From positions 1-64,000 of the forward strand of contig CAWGIX010000003.1 of the NCBI GenBank assembly GCA_963822705.1: DNA of 64,000 bases, written 5' to 3'. Shown here one piece after another: positions 19,688-28,113 of the stretch. The notes beneath the pieces are model-generated. The model had not been told where the DNA came from. It saw only the letters and a list, made by a program, of their open reading frames with translations, and made no database searches. Made by a program: the position numbers and the translations under genes. Positions within the stretch are counted from its first letter, which is position 1, and each line of letters opens with the position of its first letter. This DNA comes from CAVRQM01 sp963822705. Its GTDB lineage: Bacteria; Pseudomonadota; Alphaproteobacteria; Acetobacterales; Acetobacteraceae.

Positions 19688-19804
19688 ATCGATAAAGTCC
19701 AGAACTAACGCCTCGCGTAGTGGATGCGGGCACGCCGCATACGCCAGAACGCGGCGGATAGCGCGGCAGCAAGTATCAGAAGTGCAGAGTAGTCGTGGCG
19801 ACTC

Positions 19805-20086
19805 GTGTTCGTGCCGAGCAACATACTCACGCAAGGCTGTGTTGATGCTGGTCTGGTAGCCCTCGCCATTCGGCGCGCGATCCCTGAACCAGGCGATCAG
19901 ATCGGCATCGAGGCGCAGGGTCAGCTGCTTCTTGACCGGGCGGAAAAATGCGCCGCGCCGCGCGCCGGTCCAGTCCCGCTGTTCCGGAACATCCTGAGTG
20001 TTGATCCGGCTGTCCGCAAACGCCGCCAAAATTTCGAGCTCGGCCTATTGGGCCGGGGTCATCGGAGTGGAACTCGCCTTTTCCAT
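19805..20086 (-). pseudogene. BrnA-like antitoxin with an in-frame amber codon and no proper end
   Basis: The C-terminal part (PVKKQLTLRLDADLIAWF ... GYQTSINTALREYV) is typical of BrnA/CopG-like antitoxins. An ATG at 20086 opens the frame, but TAG at 20045-20047 stops it after 13 codons. The same frame then continues into the antitoxin domain, so CAG to TAG is the likely change. Re-start at TTG 20029 is possible. After residue 75 the frame reads on without a stop into the reverse strand of the PIN toxin. No BrnT toxin is seen. I read this as a remnant. Confidence 0.6.
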
Positions 20087-20127
20087 AGCTATCCCCAAAA
20101 CCGGCCCGCGGCCCCCCTCACCCCGGC

Positions 20128-20158
20128 CCTCTCCTCCCCCAAGCGGGGGCGAGGGAGA
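20128..20158. repeat. GC-rich imperfect inverted repeat in intergenic DNA
   Basis: A pyrimidine-rich arm (CTCTCCTCCCCC) and a purine-rich arm (GGGGGCGAGGGAG) face each other across a 4-base loop. Preceded by another C-rich run, this looks like a dispersed intergenic palindrome. It could also act as a terminator for the patatin gene, which ends just beyond it on the minus strand. Confidence 0.5.
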
Positions 20159-20207
20159 AAAAGCCAGAGCTGCTCTGATACCATCGCCATCACCAGTCAC
20201 CGCGACG

Positions 20208-21320
20208 CTATTTTGGCGAGCCGCTCCCCGCCCCCTCCCCCAAAACATCAAACGTCCGCATGCCCACATCCGGCGGCGCCGGGGTTTTCCATGGCGCGGC
20301 GGCGAGCGTGGCGCGGGCATCGGAAAAACCTTGCGCCCAGCGCTCCTCCATCGTGTTGCGGTCGAACTGGAAATCCTTTTGCGACCCCTGCGGCACCTTT
20401 GGGCGGTAGATCAAATGCGCCACGTCGATCTGCGCCGCCGTCGTTTCGTCCCGCAACCGCTGCGCTACCGGGTCGGCCTGCAGGTCGGGCGGCAGGCGAT
20501 CCAGGAACATGCGGGTCTCGCGGCGGAAATTCTGGCGCTCCTGCGCGGCCCGGGTGCCGGCGCGGGTGCGGCTGGAATAGCGGATGTCCTTTTCGCGCTC
20601 GCCCACCTCGTCCAGGTCGCGCGGCCGCGGACCTGCGGCGGGAAACAGATCGATTTGGAAAATCAGGCTGTCGCGGCGCGGTTTTTGGCGCGTGATGTGG
20701 AGAAGCGGAGTGTTCGACACCAAGCCGCCATCCCAATAGGGCACGCCGTCCACCTCGACCACCGCAAGCCCCGGCGGCAGCGCACCGCTGGCCATGACGT
20801 GCTCGGGACCGAGCCTGCGGTGCGCAGTGTCGAAATACTTCATGTTGCCGGTCTCGACCTGCACCGCGCCGACCGACAGGCGCACCGGGCCGTCGTTGAT
20901 CAGATCGAAGTCGACCAGGGTTTCCAAGGTCGAGCGCAGTTCGCCGGTGTCGTAGAAACTCACGGGGGACGGTTCGGCAAACCATTCCATGGCCGGGCGC
21001 GGGCGGAAGAAACCCGGCTGGCCGAACAGGAGGGCGCCGAGCGCCCCGGCACCCCGCTCGGCGCGGGCCCACGGCTCGGCGGTAAGGTGCGGCCAGAGCG
21101 AGGTGGGCGCGGTGATTTCCTGCCAGAACGCGCGCAGTTTCTCGACCCGGCGGCCGGGCGGATTGCCGGCGATCAGGCTGGCGTTGATGGCGCCGACCGA
21201 TACCGCGGCGATCCAGTCCGGCATCAGGCCGGCCTCGTCCAGCGCCTGGAACACGCCGGCCTGATACGAGCCCAAGGCGCCGCCGCCCTGCAGCGCCAGC
21301 ACGATGCTGCGGCCGTTCAC
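20208..21320 (-). CDS. Patatin-like phospholipase
   Basis: Predicted acyl hydrolase with a Ser/Asp dyad. 370 residues from GTG 21320, which follows the phosphoesterase stop by 2 bases and has GGAAGG upstream. The oxyanion motif QGGGALGSYQAG lies near residue 10. The nucleophile elbow is A-V-S-V-G near residue 42, with Ala replacing the usual first Gly. The dyad Asp is in YWDGGLVSN. A DUF3734-type C-terminal half (EREKDIRYSSRTR) is typical of this bacterial subgroup. No signal peptide. Likely co-transcribed with the metallophosphoesterase. Confidence 0.88.
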   Translation of the reverse strand: MNGRSIVLALQGGGALGSYQAGVFQALDEAGLMPDWIAAVSVGAINASLIAGNPPGRRVEKLRAFWQEITAPTSLWPHLTAEPWARAERGAGALGALLFGQPGFFRPRPAMEWFAEPSPVSFYDTGELRSTLETLVDFDLINDGPVRLSVGAVQVETGNMKYFDTAHRRLGPEHVMASGALPPGLAVVEVDGVPYWDGGLVSNTPLLHITRQKPRRDSLIFQIDLFPAAGPRPRDLDEVGEREKDIRYSSRTRAGTRAAQERQNFRRETRMFLDRLPPDLQADPVAQRLRDETTAAQIDVAHLIYRPKVPQGSQKDFQFDRNTMEERWAQGFSDARATLAAAPWKTPAPPDVGMRTFDVLGEGAGSGSPK

Positions 21321-21322
21321 GG

Positions 21323-22162
21323 TTACATCGCCTTCCCGGGGTAGTCCGGGTCCTCGATATAGGGGAACGGCCCGGCGAAACGTTCGACCAGCACGGTGTG
21401 CGACGCGATCTGGCCATCCGGCAGGCGCAGATGGAGCTGATAGGCGGGCGGCTCCAGCACGAACCGGCCCTGGTCGTTTTCCAGCGCCATTTCGCACTGA
21501 TGCGCCACCGAGGGGGCCACGCAAACGATGGCGTTGCCCAGACGGCCGACGATGGGGCGGTGATGGTGGCCGCACAGGATGCGCTCCACCTGCGGGTGAC
21601 GCGCCAGCACGCCGGCCAGCGCGTCCGCCGAACGCAGATAGATGCGGTCCAGCAAACTCATGCCGCACAGGATCGGAGGATGGTGCAGCACCAGCATGGT
21701 CGGACGGGTCGGCGCCGCGGCCAAGGTGGCATCGAGCCACGCCAGCCGTCGCGGGCAGAGTTCGCCGTGGCCGGCGCCCGGCACCACGCTGTCCAGCATC
21801 ACCAGGCGGACCGGCAGGTTTTCCACCACGTACTGGACGAACTCGGGATCGGCGGTGACGCCGGGGAAGTCGGCCAGGTGCCGGCGAAAATTTTCCCGGC
21901 GGTCATGGTTGCCGGGGATGAGATAGATCGGGAAATCGGGAAGAACGTCCCGCAGCATGGCCGCCAGCGAGGCATATTCCGATACGAGCCCGCAATCGGT
22001 GAGGTCGCCCGAGATCACCACGGCATCCGGCCGCGGGCGCAGGGCCGCCACCGAGCACAGCGCCCGTTCGGTCAGCATGGTACTTTCGACCACGCGGTAG
22101 GCCGGCACGCCCGGGGGACGGACGTGCAGGTCGGTCAGGTGCGCGAGCAGCACGCCGGCCAT
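21323..22162 (-). CDS. Metallophosphoesterase, cAMP phosphodiesterase (CpdA/GpdQ)-like
   Basis: Binuclear metal phosphodiesterase; substrate could be cAMP, glycerophosphodiesters or phospholipid-derived products. 279 residues. Metal ligands are in the expected order: HLTDLHV (Asp, His), SGDLTD (Asp), IPGNHD (Asn, His), LHHPP (His), and ILCGHHHRP (His). Ends two bases before the patatin start, so they form an operon. The pairing with a phospholipase makes a phospholipid-breakdown role plausible but not shown. Confidence 0.87.
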   Translation of the reverse strand: MAGVLLAHLTDLHVRPPGVPAYRVVESTMLTERALCSVAALRPRPDAVVISGDLTDCGLVSEYASLAAMLRDVLPDFPIYLIPGNHDRRENFRRHLADFPGVTADPEFVQYVVENLPVRLVMLDSVVPGAGHGELCPRRLAWLDATLAAAPTRPTMLVLHHPPILCGMSLLDRIYLRSADALAGVLARHPQVERILCGHHHRPIVGRLGNAIVCVAPSVAHQCEMALENDQGRFVLEPPAYQLHLRLPDGQIASHTVLVERFAGPFPYIEDPDYPGKAM

Positions 22163-22445
22163 TCCGGAGCGGCAAGCGCGGGCGAAATCGACGGCGAAGC
22201 AGCAGTAAAAACAGGCACATCAGCCCTTTGGACCGTCACGATGCCTCCCCCATTGGTGAGCCGAGCCTTATAGCAGCGACGGAAGGCATTGCCTTTACTG
22301 CAATCTCCCTGAACACTCCCGTGCTGGGGCGGCCCGGACTGTGAGCCAGGTCACACCCGGCCTCGATTCCGCCCTGTAGGGGCATGTTGATGCAGGATCG
22401 CCTGCCCGCGGCAATGGTCCTGTGCGGTCGCCCGAGGAGGATTCC

Positions 22446-23684
22446 GTGACGCTGATCCGCAAGCTGGGTTTGGCACTTCTGTTGGCCGGCTCGGCTTGCT
22501 CGGTCCACGAGCCGGACCGTCTGACGCTCGACCCGGTACCGTTCAGCGCGCTTCCCGGCTGGAACTCGGAGCATCCGGCGCAGGTGATTCCGGTGCTGTT
22601 GCGAAACTGCACCAGGCTGGCGCAGCTGCCGCCGGACCGCCCGCTGGGAGGCGACGCGGAGGCGGCGCGGCTCGGCGGCACGCCGGCGCAATGGGCCCCG
22701 GCCTGTGCCGCGGCCAAGCGCGTGCCGCGGGGCAAGGACGCGGCGGCGCGGGATTTCTTCGAGCACAGTTTCCAGCCTTTTTCCGTGGCCAACAATTTCC
22801 GGCCGGCGCCGCTGTTCACCGGCTACTACGAACCGGAAATTCTGGGCGATGTGGCCGCGGGAGCGCTGTACCCGGTGCCGCTGCTGGGACGCCCCGCCGA
22901 TCTGATCGACATCACCTTGGCATCGACGAGCATCGGTGCGCCGGTTCGCCGGATGGTGGGTCGCATGGTCGACCACAAGCTCCAACCCTATGACGACCGG
23001 GCCGCCATTGAAGATGGCGCACTGGATGGGCAGGGGCTGGAGTTGCTGTGGCTGTCGGACCCGGTAGATCTGTATTTCTTGCAAATTCAGGGAAGTGGGC
23101 GAGTTCTCTTGCCCAATGGCCGCATGGTGCGGGTGGGCTACGCGGGCCAGAACGGGCGGCCCTTCGTTGATATCGGCCGCATTCTGGAAAAATGCTGCGG
23201 GCTCACGGACCTGTCCATGCAAGGTGTTCGCGACTGGCTGCACCTGCATCCGGAAGCAAGCCGGGAATTCATGGACGCCAACCCGTCCTATGTGTTCTTC
23301 CGCCGGGAGGATGCGCTGAAGCCGGACGAGGGCCCGCTGGGCGCGCTCGGCATCCCGCTCACGCCGGGCCGCTCGGCGGCGGTGGATGCGCGGTTCTTGC
23401 CGCTGGGCGCGCCGCTCTGGGTGGACACGATCGACCCGACCGACGGTTCGCGGTTGCAGCGGCTGATGCTGGCGCAGGACGTAGGCGGCGCCATCCGCGG
23501 CCCGGCCCGCGCCGACCTGTTCTTCGGCTGGGGCCACGAGGCGGAGGAGCACGCGGGCGGGATGTGGGGCCGGGGCGGCGCCTATGTGCTGCTGCCGCGC
23601 GAGCCGGACGAACTTGTGGCCGACACGGAGCCGCAAGCCGCCGAAAAAACCAGAACGATCATGTTTGCCCGGAGCGATCGGTAG
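22446..23684 (+). CDS. mltA: Membrane-bound lytic murein transglycosylase A
   Basis: Cleaves peptidoglycan glycan strands to form 1,6-anhydro-muropeptides. GTG 22446 is preceded at 5 bases by GAGGAGG, which decides this start. 412 residues with a lipoprotein-like signal ending GSA-C at residue 20. The MltA domain has FTGYYEPE and LQIQGSGR, and the C-terminal 3D domain includes LMLAQDVGGAIRGPARADLFFG with the catalytic Asp. Convergent with the SDR gene (15-base gap). Confidence 0.92.
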   Translation: MTLIRKLGLALLLAGSACSVHEPDRLTLDPVPFSALPGWNSEHPAQVIPVLLRNCTRLAQLPPDRPLGGDAEAARLGGTPAQWAPACAAAKRVPRGKDAAARDFFEHSFQPFSVANNFRPAPLFTGYYEPEILGDVAAGALYPVPLLGRPADLIDITLASTSIGAPVRRMVGRMVDHKLQPYDDRAAIEDGALDGQGLELLWLSDPVDLYFLQIQGSGRVLLPNGRMVRVGYAGQNGRPFVDIGRILEKCCGLTDLSMQGVRDWLHLHPEASREFMDANPSYVFFRREDALKPDEGPLGALGIPLTPGRSAAVDARFLPLGAPLWVDTIDPTDGSRLQRLMLAQDVGGAIRGPARADLFFGWGHEAEEHAGGMWGRGGAYVLLPREPDELVADTEPQAAEKTRTIMFARSDR

Positions 23685-23699
23685 ACGCCTCGCGTCTGG

Positions 23700-24542
23700 T
23701 TACGCGGCGGCATCGAGAAACAGGTCCGGCATCAGGTCGGCATCGCGGTGGACCGCGTAGCCCGCCAAATCCGTCCGGCCTGCCTCCGCCAGCACCTCGT
23801 CGTCGATCCAGCAGCGCCCGGTGTTTTTGCGTGCATTCCGCGTCAGCAGCGCGTGCGCGGCGTCGGCGATGATTTCGGGTTTGCGGCTGCGGGCCATCAT
23901 CGCCTCGCCGCCCAGATAATTGGCGACCGCCGCGGTGGCGATGGTGGTGCGCGGCCACAGGCAGTTCGCGGCGATGCCGTCCGGGCGCAATTCCTCGGCC
24001 AGGCCCAACGTCACCAGTGTCATGCCGTATTTGGACAGAGTGTAGGCAATGTGCGGGGCGATCCAGTGCGGAGAAAGGTTCAGCGGCGGCGACATGGTAA
24101 GGATGTGCGGATTTTCTGCGCTGCGCAGATGCGCGATCGCGTGCTTCGAACAGAGGAACGTGGCGCGGACGTTCACCTGCTGCAATAAATCGTAGCGCTT
24201 GGCCTCGGTCGCCTCGGTGCCGGTCAGCGCGATGGCGCTGGCGTTGTTGACCAGGATGTCCAGCCCGCCGAACGCCGCTACGCAGCGGCCGATTGCCGCC
24301 ACGATCTGCGCCTCGTCACGCACGTCGCAGGCCACCGCCAGCGCTTTTCCGCCTTCCGCCTCAATGGCAGCGGCGGCGGTGTGGATGGTGCCGGGCAGTT
24401 TTGGGTGCGGCGTTTCAGTTTTGCCGATGACAGCGACATTGGCACCGTCCCGCGCCGCGCGCATTCCGATGGCGAGCCCGATGCCGCGCGTCGCACCGGT
24501 GATGAACAGCGTCTTGCCGCGTAGAGTAGGACTGTCGCTCAC
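23700..24542 (-). CDS. SDR-family oxidoreductase, HSDL2-like
   Basis: Short-chain dehydrogenase of the hydroxysteroid dehydrogenase-like 2 group, probably NADP-dependent and linked to fatty-acid metabolism. The start GTG 24542 overlaps the ETF-QO stop (GTGA). 280 residues. It has the cofactor motif TGATRGIGLAIG, the family-specific KLPGTIHTAA, and NNASAIAL. The active-site Tyr-Lys is in YTLSKYG; the usual catalytic Ser region reads MSPPLN. Last gene of the minus-strand fatty-acid operon. Confidence 0.88.
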   Translation of the reverse strand: MSDSPTLRGKTLFITGATRGIGLAIGMRAARDGANVAVIGKTETPHPKLPGTIHTAAAAIEAEGGKALAVACDVRDEAQIVAAIGRCVAAFGGLDILVNNASAIALTGTEATEAKRYDLLQQVNVRATFLCSKHAIAHLRSAENPHILTMSPPLNLSPHWIAPHIAYTLSKYGMTLVTLGLAEELRPDGIAANCLWPRTTIATAAVANYLGGEAMMARSRKPEIIADAAHALLTRNARKNTGRCWIDDEVLAEAGRTDLAGYAVHRDADLMPDLFLDAAA

Positions 24543-26161
24543 ATCCCGCCCGGATAGTTCGGCCCGCCCCCGCCTTCGGGCGGCACCCAGTCGATGTTTT
24601 GGGTAGGGTCTTTGATGTCGCACGTCTTGCAGTGGACGCAGTTCTGCGCGTTGATCTGCAACCGGTGATGGCCGTCCGGAGTTTCCAGCGCCTCGTAGAC
24701 CGCGGCCGGACAGTAACGGCTCTCGGGACTGGCGTAGATGTCCCAGTTCACCTTCTCCCACCGAGCGGGATCGCGGAGGTGCAGATGCGGGGGCTGGTTT
24801 TCCTCGTGGTTGGTGTTGCTGATGAACACGCTGGACAGGCGATCGAAGGTCAGCGTGCCGTCCGGCTTTGGATACTCTATCCGCGGCATGTTGGCTGCCG
24901 GCTTCAGCGTCTCGTGGTCCATGTGGTGCGACAGGGTCCACGGCGCTCGGCCGCGCAGCACATAAGTGTCAAGCGCTGAGTACGCGATGCCGCCATACAG
25001 GCCGAATTTGCCGAGACTCGGACGGATGTTGCGGGCGCGCCGCAGTTCGTCGGCCAGCCAGCTTGCCTCGAAACGATCGGCGTAGGAGACCGGTTCGGCC
25101 GGCTGTCCGTTCGCGAGCGCATCGGCCACGGCTTCGGCCGCCAGCATGCCGCTCTTCATGGCGCAATGCGTGCCCTTGATCTTTGGGGCATTCAGGAACC
25201 CCGCGGAATCGCCGATCAGCACGCCGCCGGGAAACGTCAGTTTGGGAATGCTCTGCCAACCGCCTTCGGACAATGCACGCGCGCCATAGCCAATGCGCCG
25301 TCCGCCCTCGAAATGGCGGCGCATCGCCGGATGGGTTTTCAGACGCTGCATTTCCTCGAACGGCGACAGCCACGGATTGTCGTAATCGAGACCGACCACG
25401 AACCCGTACGACACCAGCCGTTCGGAAAAATGGTACAGCCACGAGCCGCCATAGGTGCCCTGCCGCAACGGCCAGCCGACGCTGTGCTCGACCAGCCCCG
25501 GCTGGTGCACCGCTTCGGGCACTTCCCAAAGCTCCTTGATGCCGAGCCCATAAGTCTGCGGCGCCTTGCCTTTCCGCAGCTCGAATTTCTGCATGAGCTG
25601 CTTTGCAAGATTGCCGCGGCAGCCCTCGCCGAACAGCGTGTAGGTGGCGCGCAGTTCCATGCCGGGCTGAAAGTTCGACCCAGGCTCGCCGGTTTTTGTG
25701 ACGCCCATGTCGCCCGTCGCGACGCCCGCCACGCGGCTGTCCTCAATCAGCAGCTCCGTTGCGGCAAACCCGGGATAGATTTCTACTCCCGCCGCCTCGG
25801 CCTGCGTGCCGAGCCAGCGCACCACGTCGCCCAGCGAGACCACGAAATTGCCGTGATTGCGCATCTGCGGCGGGGTGGGCAGGCGGATCGCGCGGGTGCG
25901 GGTGAGGAACAGAAACCGATCCTGCGTCACTCTCGTGCGCAGCGGCGCGTCGCGTTCTGCCCAGTCGGGGAGCAACTCGTCCAGGGCGCGCGTTTCGATG
26001 ACGGCACCGGACAGAATGTGCGCCCCCACCTCGCCGCCTTTCTCGACCACGCAGACGGTGGTGTCCGGTGCCAGCTGTTTTAAGCGGATGGCCGCCGAGA
26101 GGCCGGCCGGACCGGCGCCCACCACCACGACATCGAACGCCATAACCTCCCGTTCGGCCAT
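24539..26161 (-). CDS. Electron transfer flavoprotein-ubiquinone oxidoreductase
   Basis: Passes electrons from acyl-CoA dehydrogenases via ETF to ubiquinone at the inner membrane. 540 residues. The FAD motif VVVGAGPAGLSAAIRL is near the N-terminus. A ubiquinone-binding region lies mid-protein, and the C-terminal 4Fe-4S site has CPAAVYE and CVHCKTCDIKDP. ATG 26161 is used, one base after the previous stop; ATG 26143 is an alternative but its ribosome-binding site would be too close. It sits directly downstream of acyl-CoA dehydrogenase, its electron source. Confidence 0.95.
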   Translation of the reverse strand: MAEREVMAFDVVVVGAGPAGLSAAIRLKQLAPDTTVCVVEKGGEVGAHILSGAVIETRALDELLPDWAERDAPLRTRVTQDRFLFLTRTRAIRLPTPPQMRNHGNFVVSLGDVVRWLGTQAEAAGVEIYPGFAATELLIEDSRVAGVATGDMGVTKTGEPGSNFQPGMELRATYTLFGEGCRGNLAKQLMQKFELRKGKAPQTYGLGIKELWEVPEAVHQPGLVEHSVGWPLRQGTYGGSWLYHFSERLVSYGFVVGLDYDNPWLSPFEEMQRLKTHPAMRRHFEGGRRIGYGARALSEGGWQSIPKLTFPGGVLIGDSAGFLNAPKIKGTHCAMKSGMLAAEAVADALANGQPAEPVSYADRFEASWLADELRRARNIRPSLGKFGLYGGIAYSALDTYVLRGRAPWTLSHHMDHETLKPAANMPRIEYPKPDGTLTFDRLSSVFISNTNHEENQPPHLHLRDPARWEKVNWDIYASPESRYCPAAVYEALETPDGHHRLQINAQNCVHCKTCDIKDPTQNIDWVPPEGGGGPNYPGGM

Positions 26162-26162
26162 G

Positions 26163-27953
26163 TCAGAAAGCAGTCTCCTCCAAGGCCATCATCGACGCTT
26201 TTCCGGATTTTATGGCGAGGTACAGCGCCCCGGTCTGCGGCAGCACGCGCTCCATGTAGAATTGCGCGGTGGTCAGCTTGTTGCGATAGAAGCCGGCATC
26301 GCCATTGGCTTGCGGCAATTTCTGCATCGCCACCTGCGCCGCGCGCGCCCACATGTAACCAAGCGCCACCAGGCCGAACAGCCGCAGATATTCGGTGGCC
26401 GCGGCCCCCGCCTCCTCCGGATCGCGCAAGCCCTTCTCGGCAATGTGGCCGGTGGCAAGTTGCAGCGCGCCGAACGCGCGCTCCAGCGGCTTTATCAATT
26501 TGCCGAGTTGCGCGTGATCGCGATTCTCCTCGATGAACGCGGCGACCGGATGAAAAAAGCTGCGCAGCAGCCGCCCGGTGTGCTGGCCCAGCTTGCGGCC
26601 CACGAGATCGAGCGCCTGGATGCCGTTAGTCCCCTCGTAGATCATGGGAATGCGGCCGTCGCGCACGTATTGCTCCATGCCGTGATCGCGGATGTAGCCG
26701 TGACCGCCGTAAACCTGGACGCCCATGTTCGCCGCGTCGTAACCCAGATCGGTGAACAGCGCTTTCACCACCGGCGTCATCAGCGCGGTAAAATCGGCCG
26801 CCTCCTGTTTCGTATGGGGATCGGGCGCGTGTTCGGCGAGATCAAGCGCCAGCGATACCCACCCACCGAGCGCGCGGCATCCCTCGGTATAGGCGCGCAT
26901 CGTCATCAACATCCGGCGCACGTCGGGATGCACGATGATCGGGTCCGCCGTTTTTTCGGGGTGTTTCGGGCCGCTCAGGGACCTGCCCTGCAGCCGCTCT
27001 TTCGCATACGCAACGGCGCCCTGGTACGACGCTTCGCCGACCGCCAGGCCCGAAACGCCGACCGACAGGCGCTCGGCGTTCATCATCGTAAACATGGCCT
27101 GCATGCCTTTATGGGGCGTGCCGATCAGCCAGCCGGTGGCATCCTCAAACGTGAGCTGGCAGGTCGCAGAACCTTTTATGCCCATCTTGTGCTCAAGCGC
27201 GGTGCAGACCACGCCGTTGCGAGGGCCGAGCCGGTCGTCGCTGCCGGGCAGGAATTTCGGCACCAGGAACATCGAGATGCCCTTGATCCCGGTGGGCGCA
27301 TCCGGGAGCCGGGCCAGCACGAAATGCACGATGTTCTCGGTGAGATCGTGGTCGCCGGCGCTGATGAAGATCTTGTTGCCGTTCAGGCGATACGAGCCGT
27401 CCGGCTGCGGCGCTGCGCGGGTGCGCACCAGTCCCAGATCGGTGCCGCATTGCGGCTCGGTCAGGCACATCGTGCCCGACCAGGCGCCTTCCACCAGCTT
27501 GCGCATATATATCTGTTGCAGCTCCGGGGAGCCGTGGTGGCGCAGCGCCAAGGTCGCGCCGTGGGTCAGGCCCGGATACAGGCTGAACGCCAAATTGGCC
27601 GAGCAGAGCATTTCCTCGACCAGCTTGTTGACGATTTCGGGCAACCCCTGCCCGCCCCATTCCGGATCGCTCGCCAGCGCCGGCCAGCCGCCGTGGCGAA
27701 ACGTGTCATAGGCCTCGCGGAATCCGCGCGGCGTGCGCACCACGCCGTTCTCCAGCCGGCAGCCCTCCTCGTCGCCACTGGCGTTGATCGGCAACAGCAC
27801 TTCTTCGGCAATCTTGGCCGCCTCCTCCAGCACGGAGTCGATGAGGTCGGCCGAGAGATCGGCGAAGCGCGGCAGTACGGTCAGCGGCTCGATGCCGTTC
27901 AGCTCGTACAGCGAAAACCGCATGTCGCGCAGCGGGGCGTGGTAGGTCTGCAT
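26163..27953 (-). CDS. Acyl-CoA dehydrogenase, large (DmdC/AcdH) type
   Basis: FAD enzyme of the first step of beta-oxidation. 596 residues, the length of the DmdC-like group, with an N-terminal extension before the usual core. Motifs include GTMCLTEPQCGTDLG (FAD/substrate), the segment KIFISAGDHDLTENI, and YGGHGYIRDHGMEQYVRDGRI with the catalytic Glu region EGTNGIQALDLVGRK. Followed by ETF-QO with a 1-base gap, so electrons flow to the product of the next gene. The chain-length preference is not predictable. Confidence 0.93.
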   Translation of the reverse strand: MQTYHAPLRDMRFSLYELNGIEPLTVLPRFADLSADLIDSVLEEAAKIAEEVLLPINASGDEEGCRLENGVVRTPRGFREAYDTFRHGGWPALASDPEWGGQGLPEIVNKLVEEMLCSANLAFSLYPGLTHGATLALRHHGSPELQQIYMRKLVEGAWSGTMCLTEPQCGTDLGLVRTRAAPQPDGSYRLNGNKIFISAGDHDLTENIVHFVLARLPDAPTGIKGISMFLVPKFLPGSDDRLGPRNGVVCTALEHKMGIKGSATCQLTFEDATGWLIGTPHKGMQAMFTMMNAERLSVGVSGLAVGEASYQGAVAYAKERLQGRSLSGPKHPEKTADPIIVHPDVRRMLMTMRAYTEGCRALGGWVSLALDLAEHAPDPHTKQEAADFTALMTPVVKALFTDLGYDAANMGVQVYGGHGYIRDHGMEQYVRDGRIPMIYEGTNGIQALDLVGRKLGQHTGRLLRSFFHPVAAFIEENRDHAQLGKLIKPLERAFGALQLATGHIAEKGLRDPEEAGAAATEYLRLFGLVALGYMWARAAQVAMQKLPQANGDAGFYRNKLTTAQFYMERVLPQTGALYLAIKSGKASMMALEETAF

Positions 27954-27996
27954 AGTCAGTCCTTACTTTCGGTTCTCGTTCCCAGACCCAACAGTG

Positions 27997-28086
27997 TCAT
28001 TGCGAGGAGCTCTTGCGACGAAGCAATCCAGGGCCGCGCGATGATGCGATCCCCTCGATTGCTTCGCCAAGCGGGCTCGCAATTAC
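27997..28086. repeat. Nested inverted repeat between acyl-CoA dehydrogenase and FadB-like genes
   Basis: Outer arms TCATTGCGAG (27997-28006) and CTCGCAATTA (28076-28085) pair with one mismatch. Inner arms GAAGCAATC and GATTGCTTC pair perfectly. The structure and wording match a dispersed intergenic palindrome known from many proteobacterial genomes. It separates two genes otherwise in the same operon and may form a strong RNA hairpin. Confidence 0.75.
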
Positions 28087-28113
28087 CATTATTGCAGCCC
28101 CTCTGAACACGCT

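Noticed and set aside
25857..28106. Plus-strand open frame of 749 codons across the ETF-QO and acyl-CoA dehydrogenase genes
   Set aside because: Both minus-strand genes are well conserved; the antisense frame has no recognisable domain.
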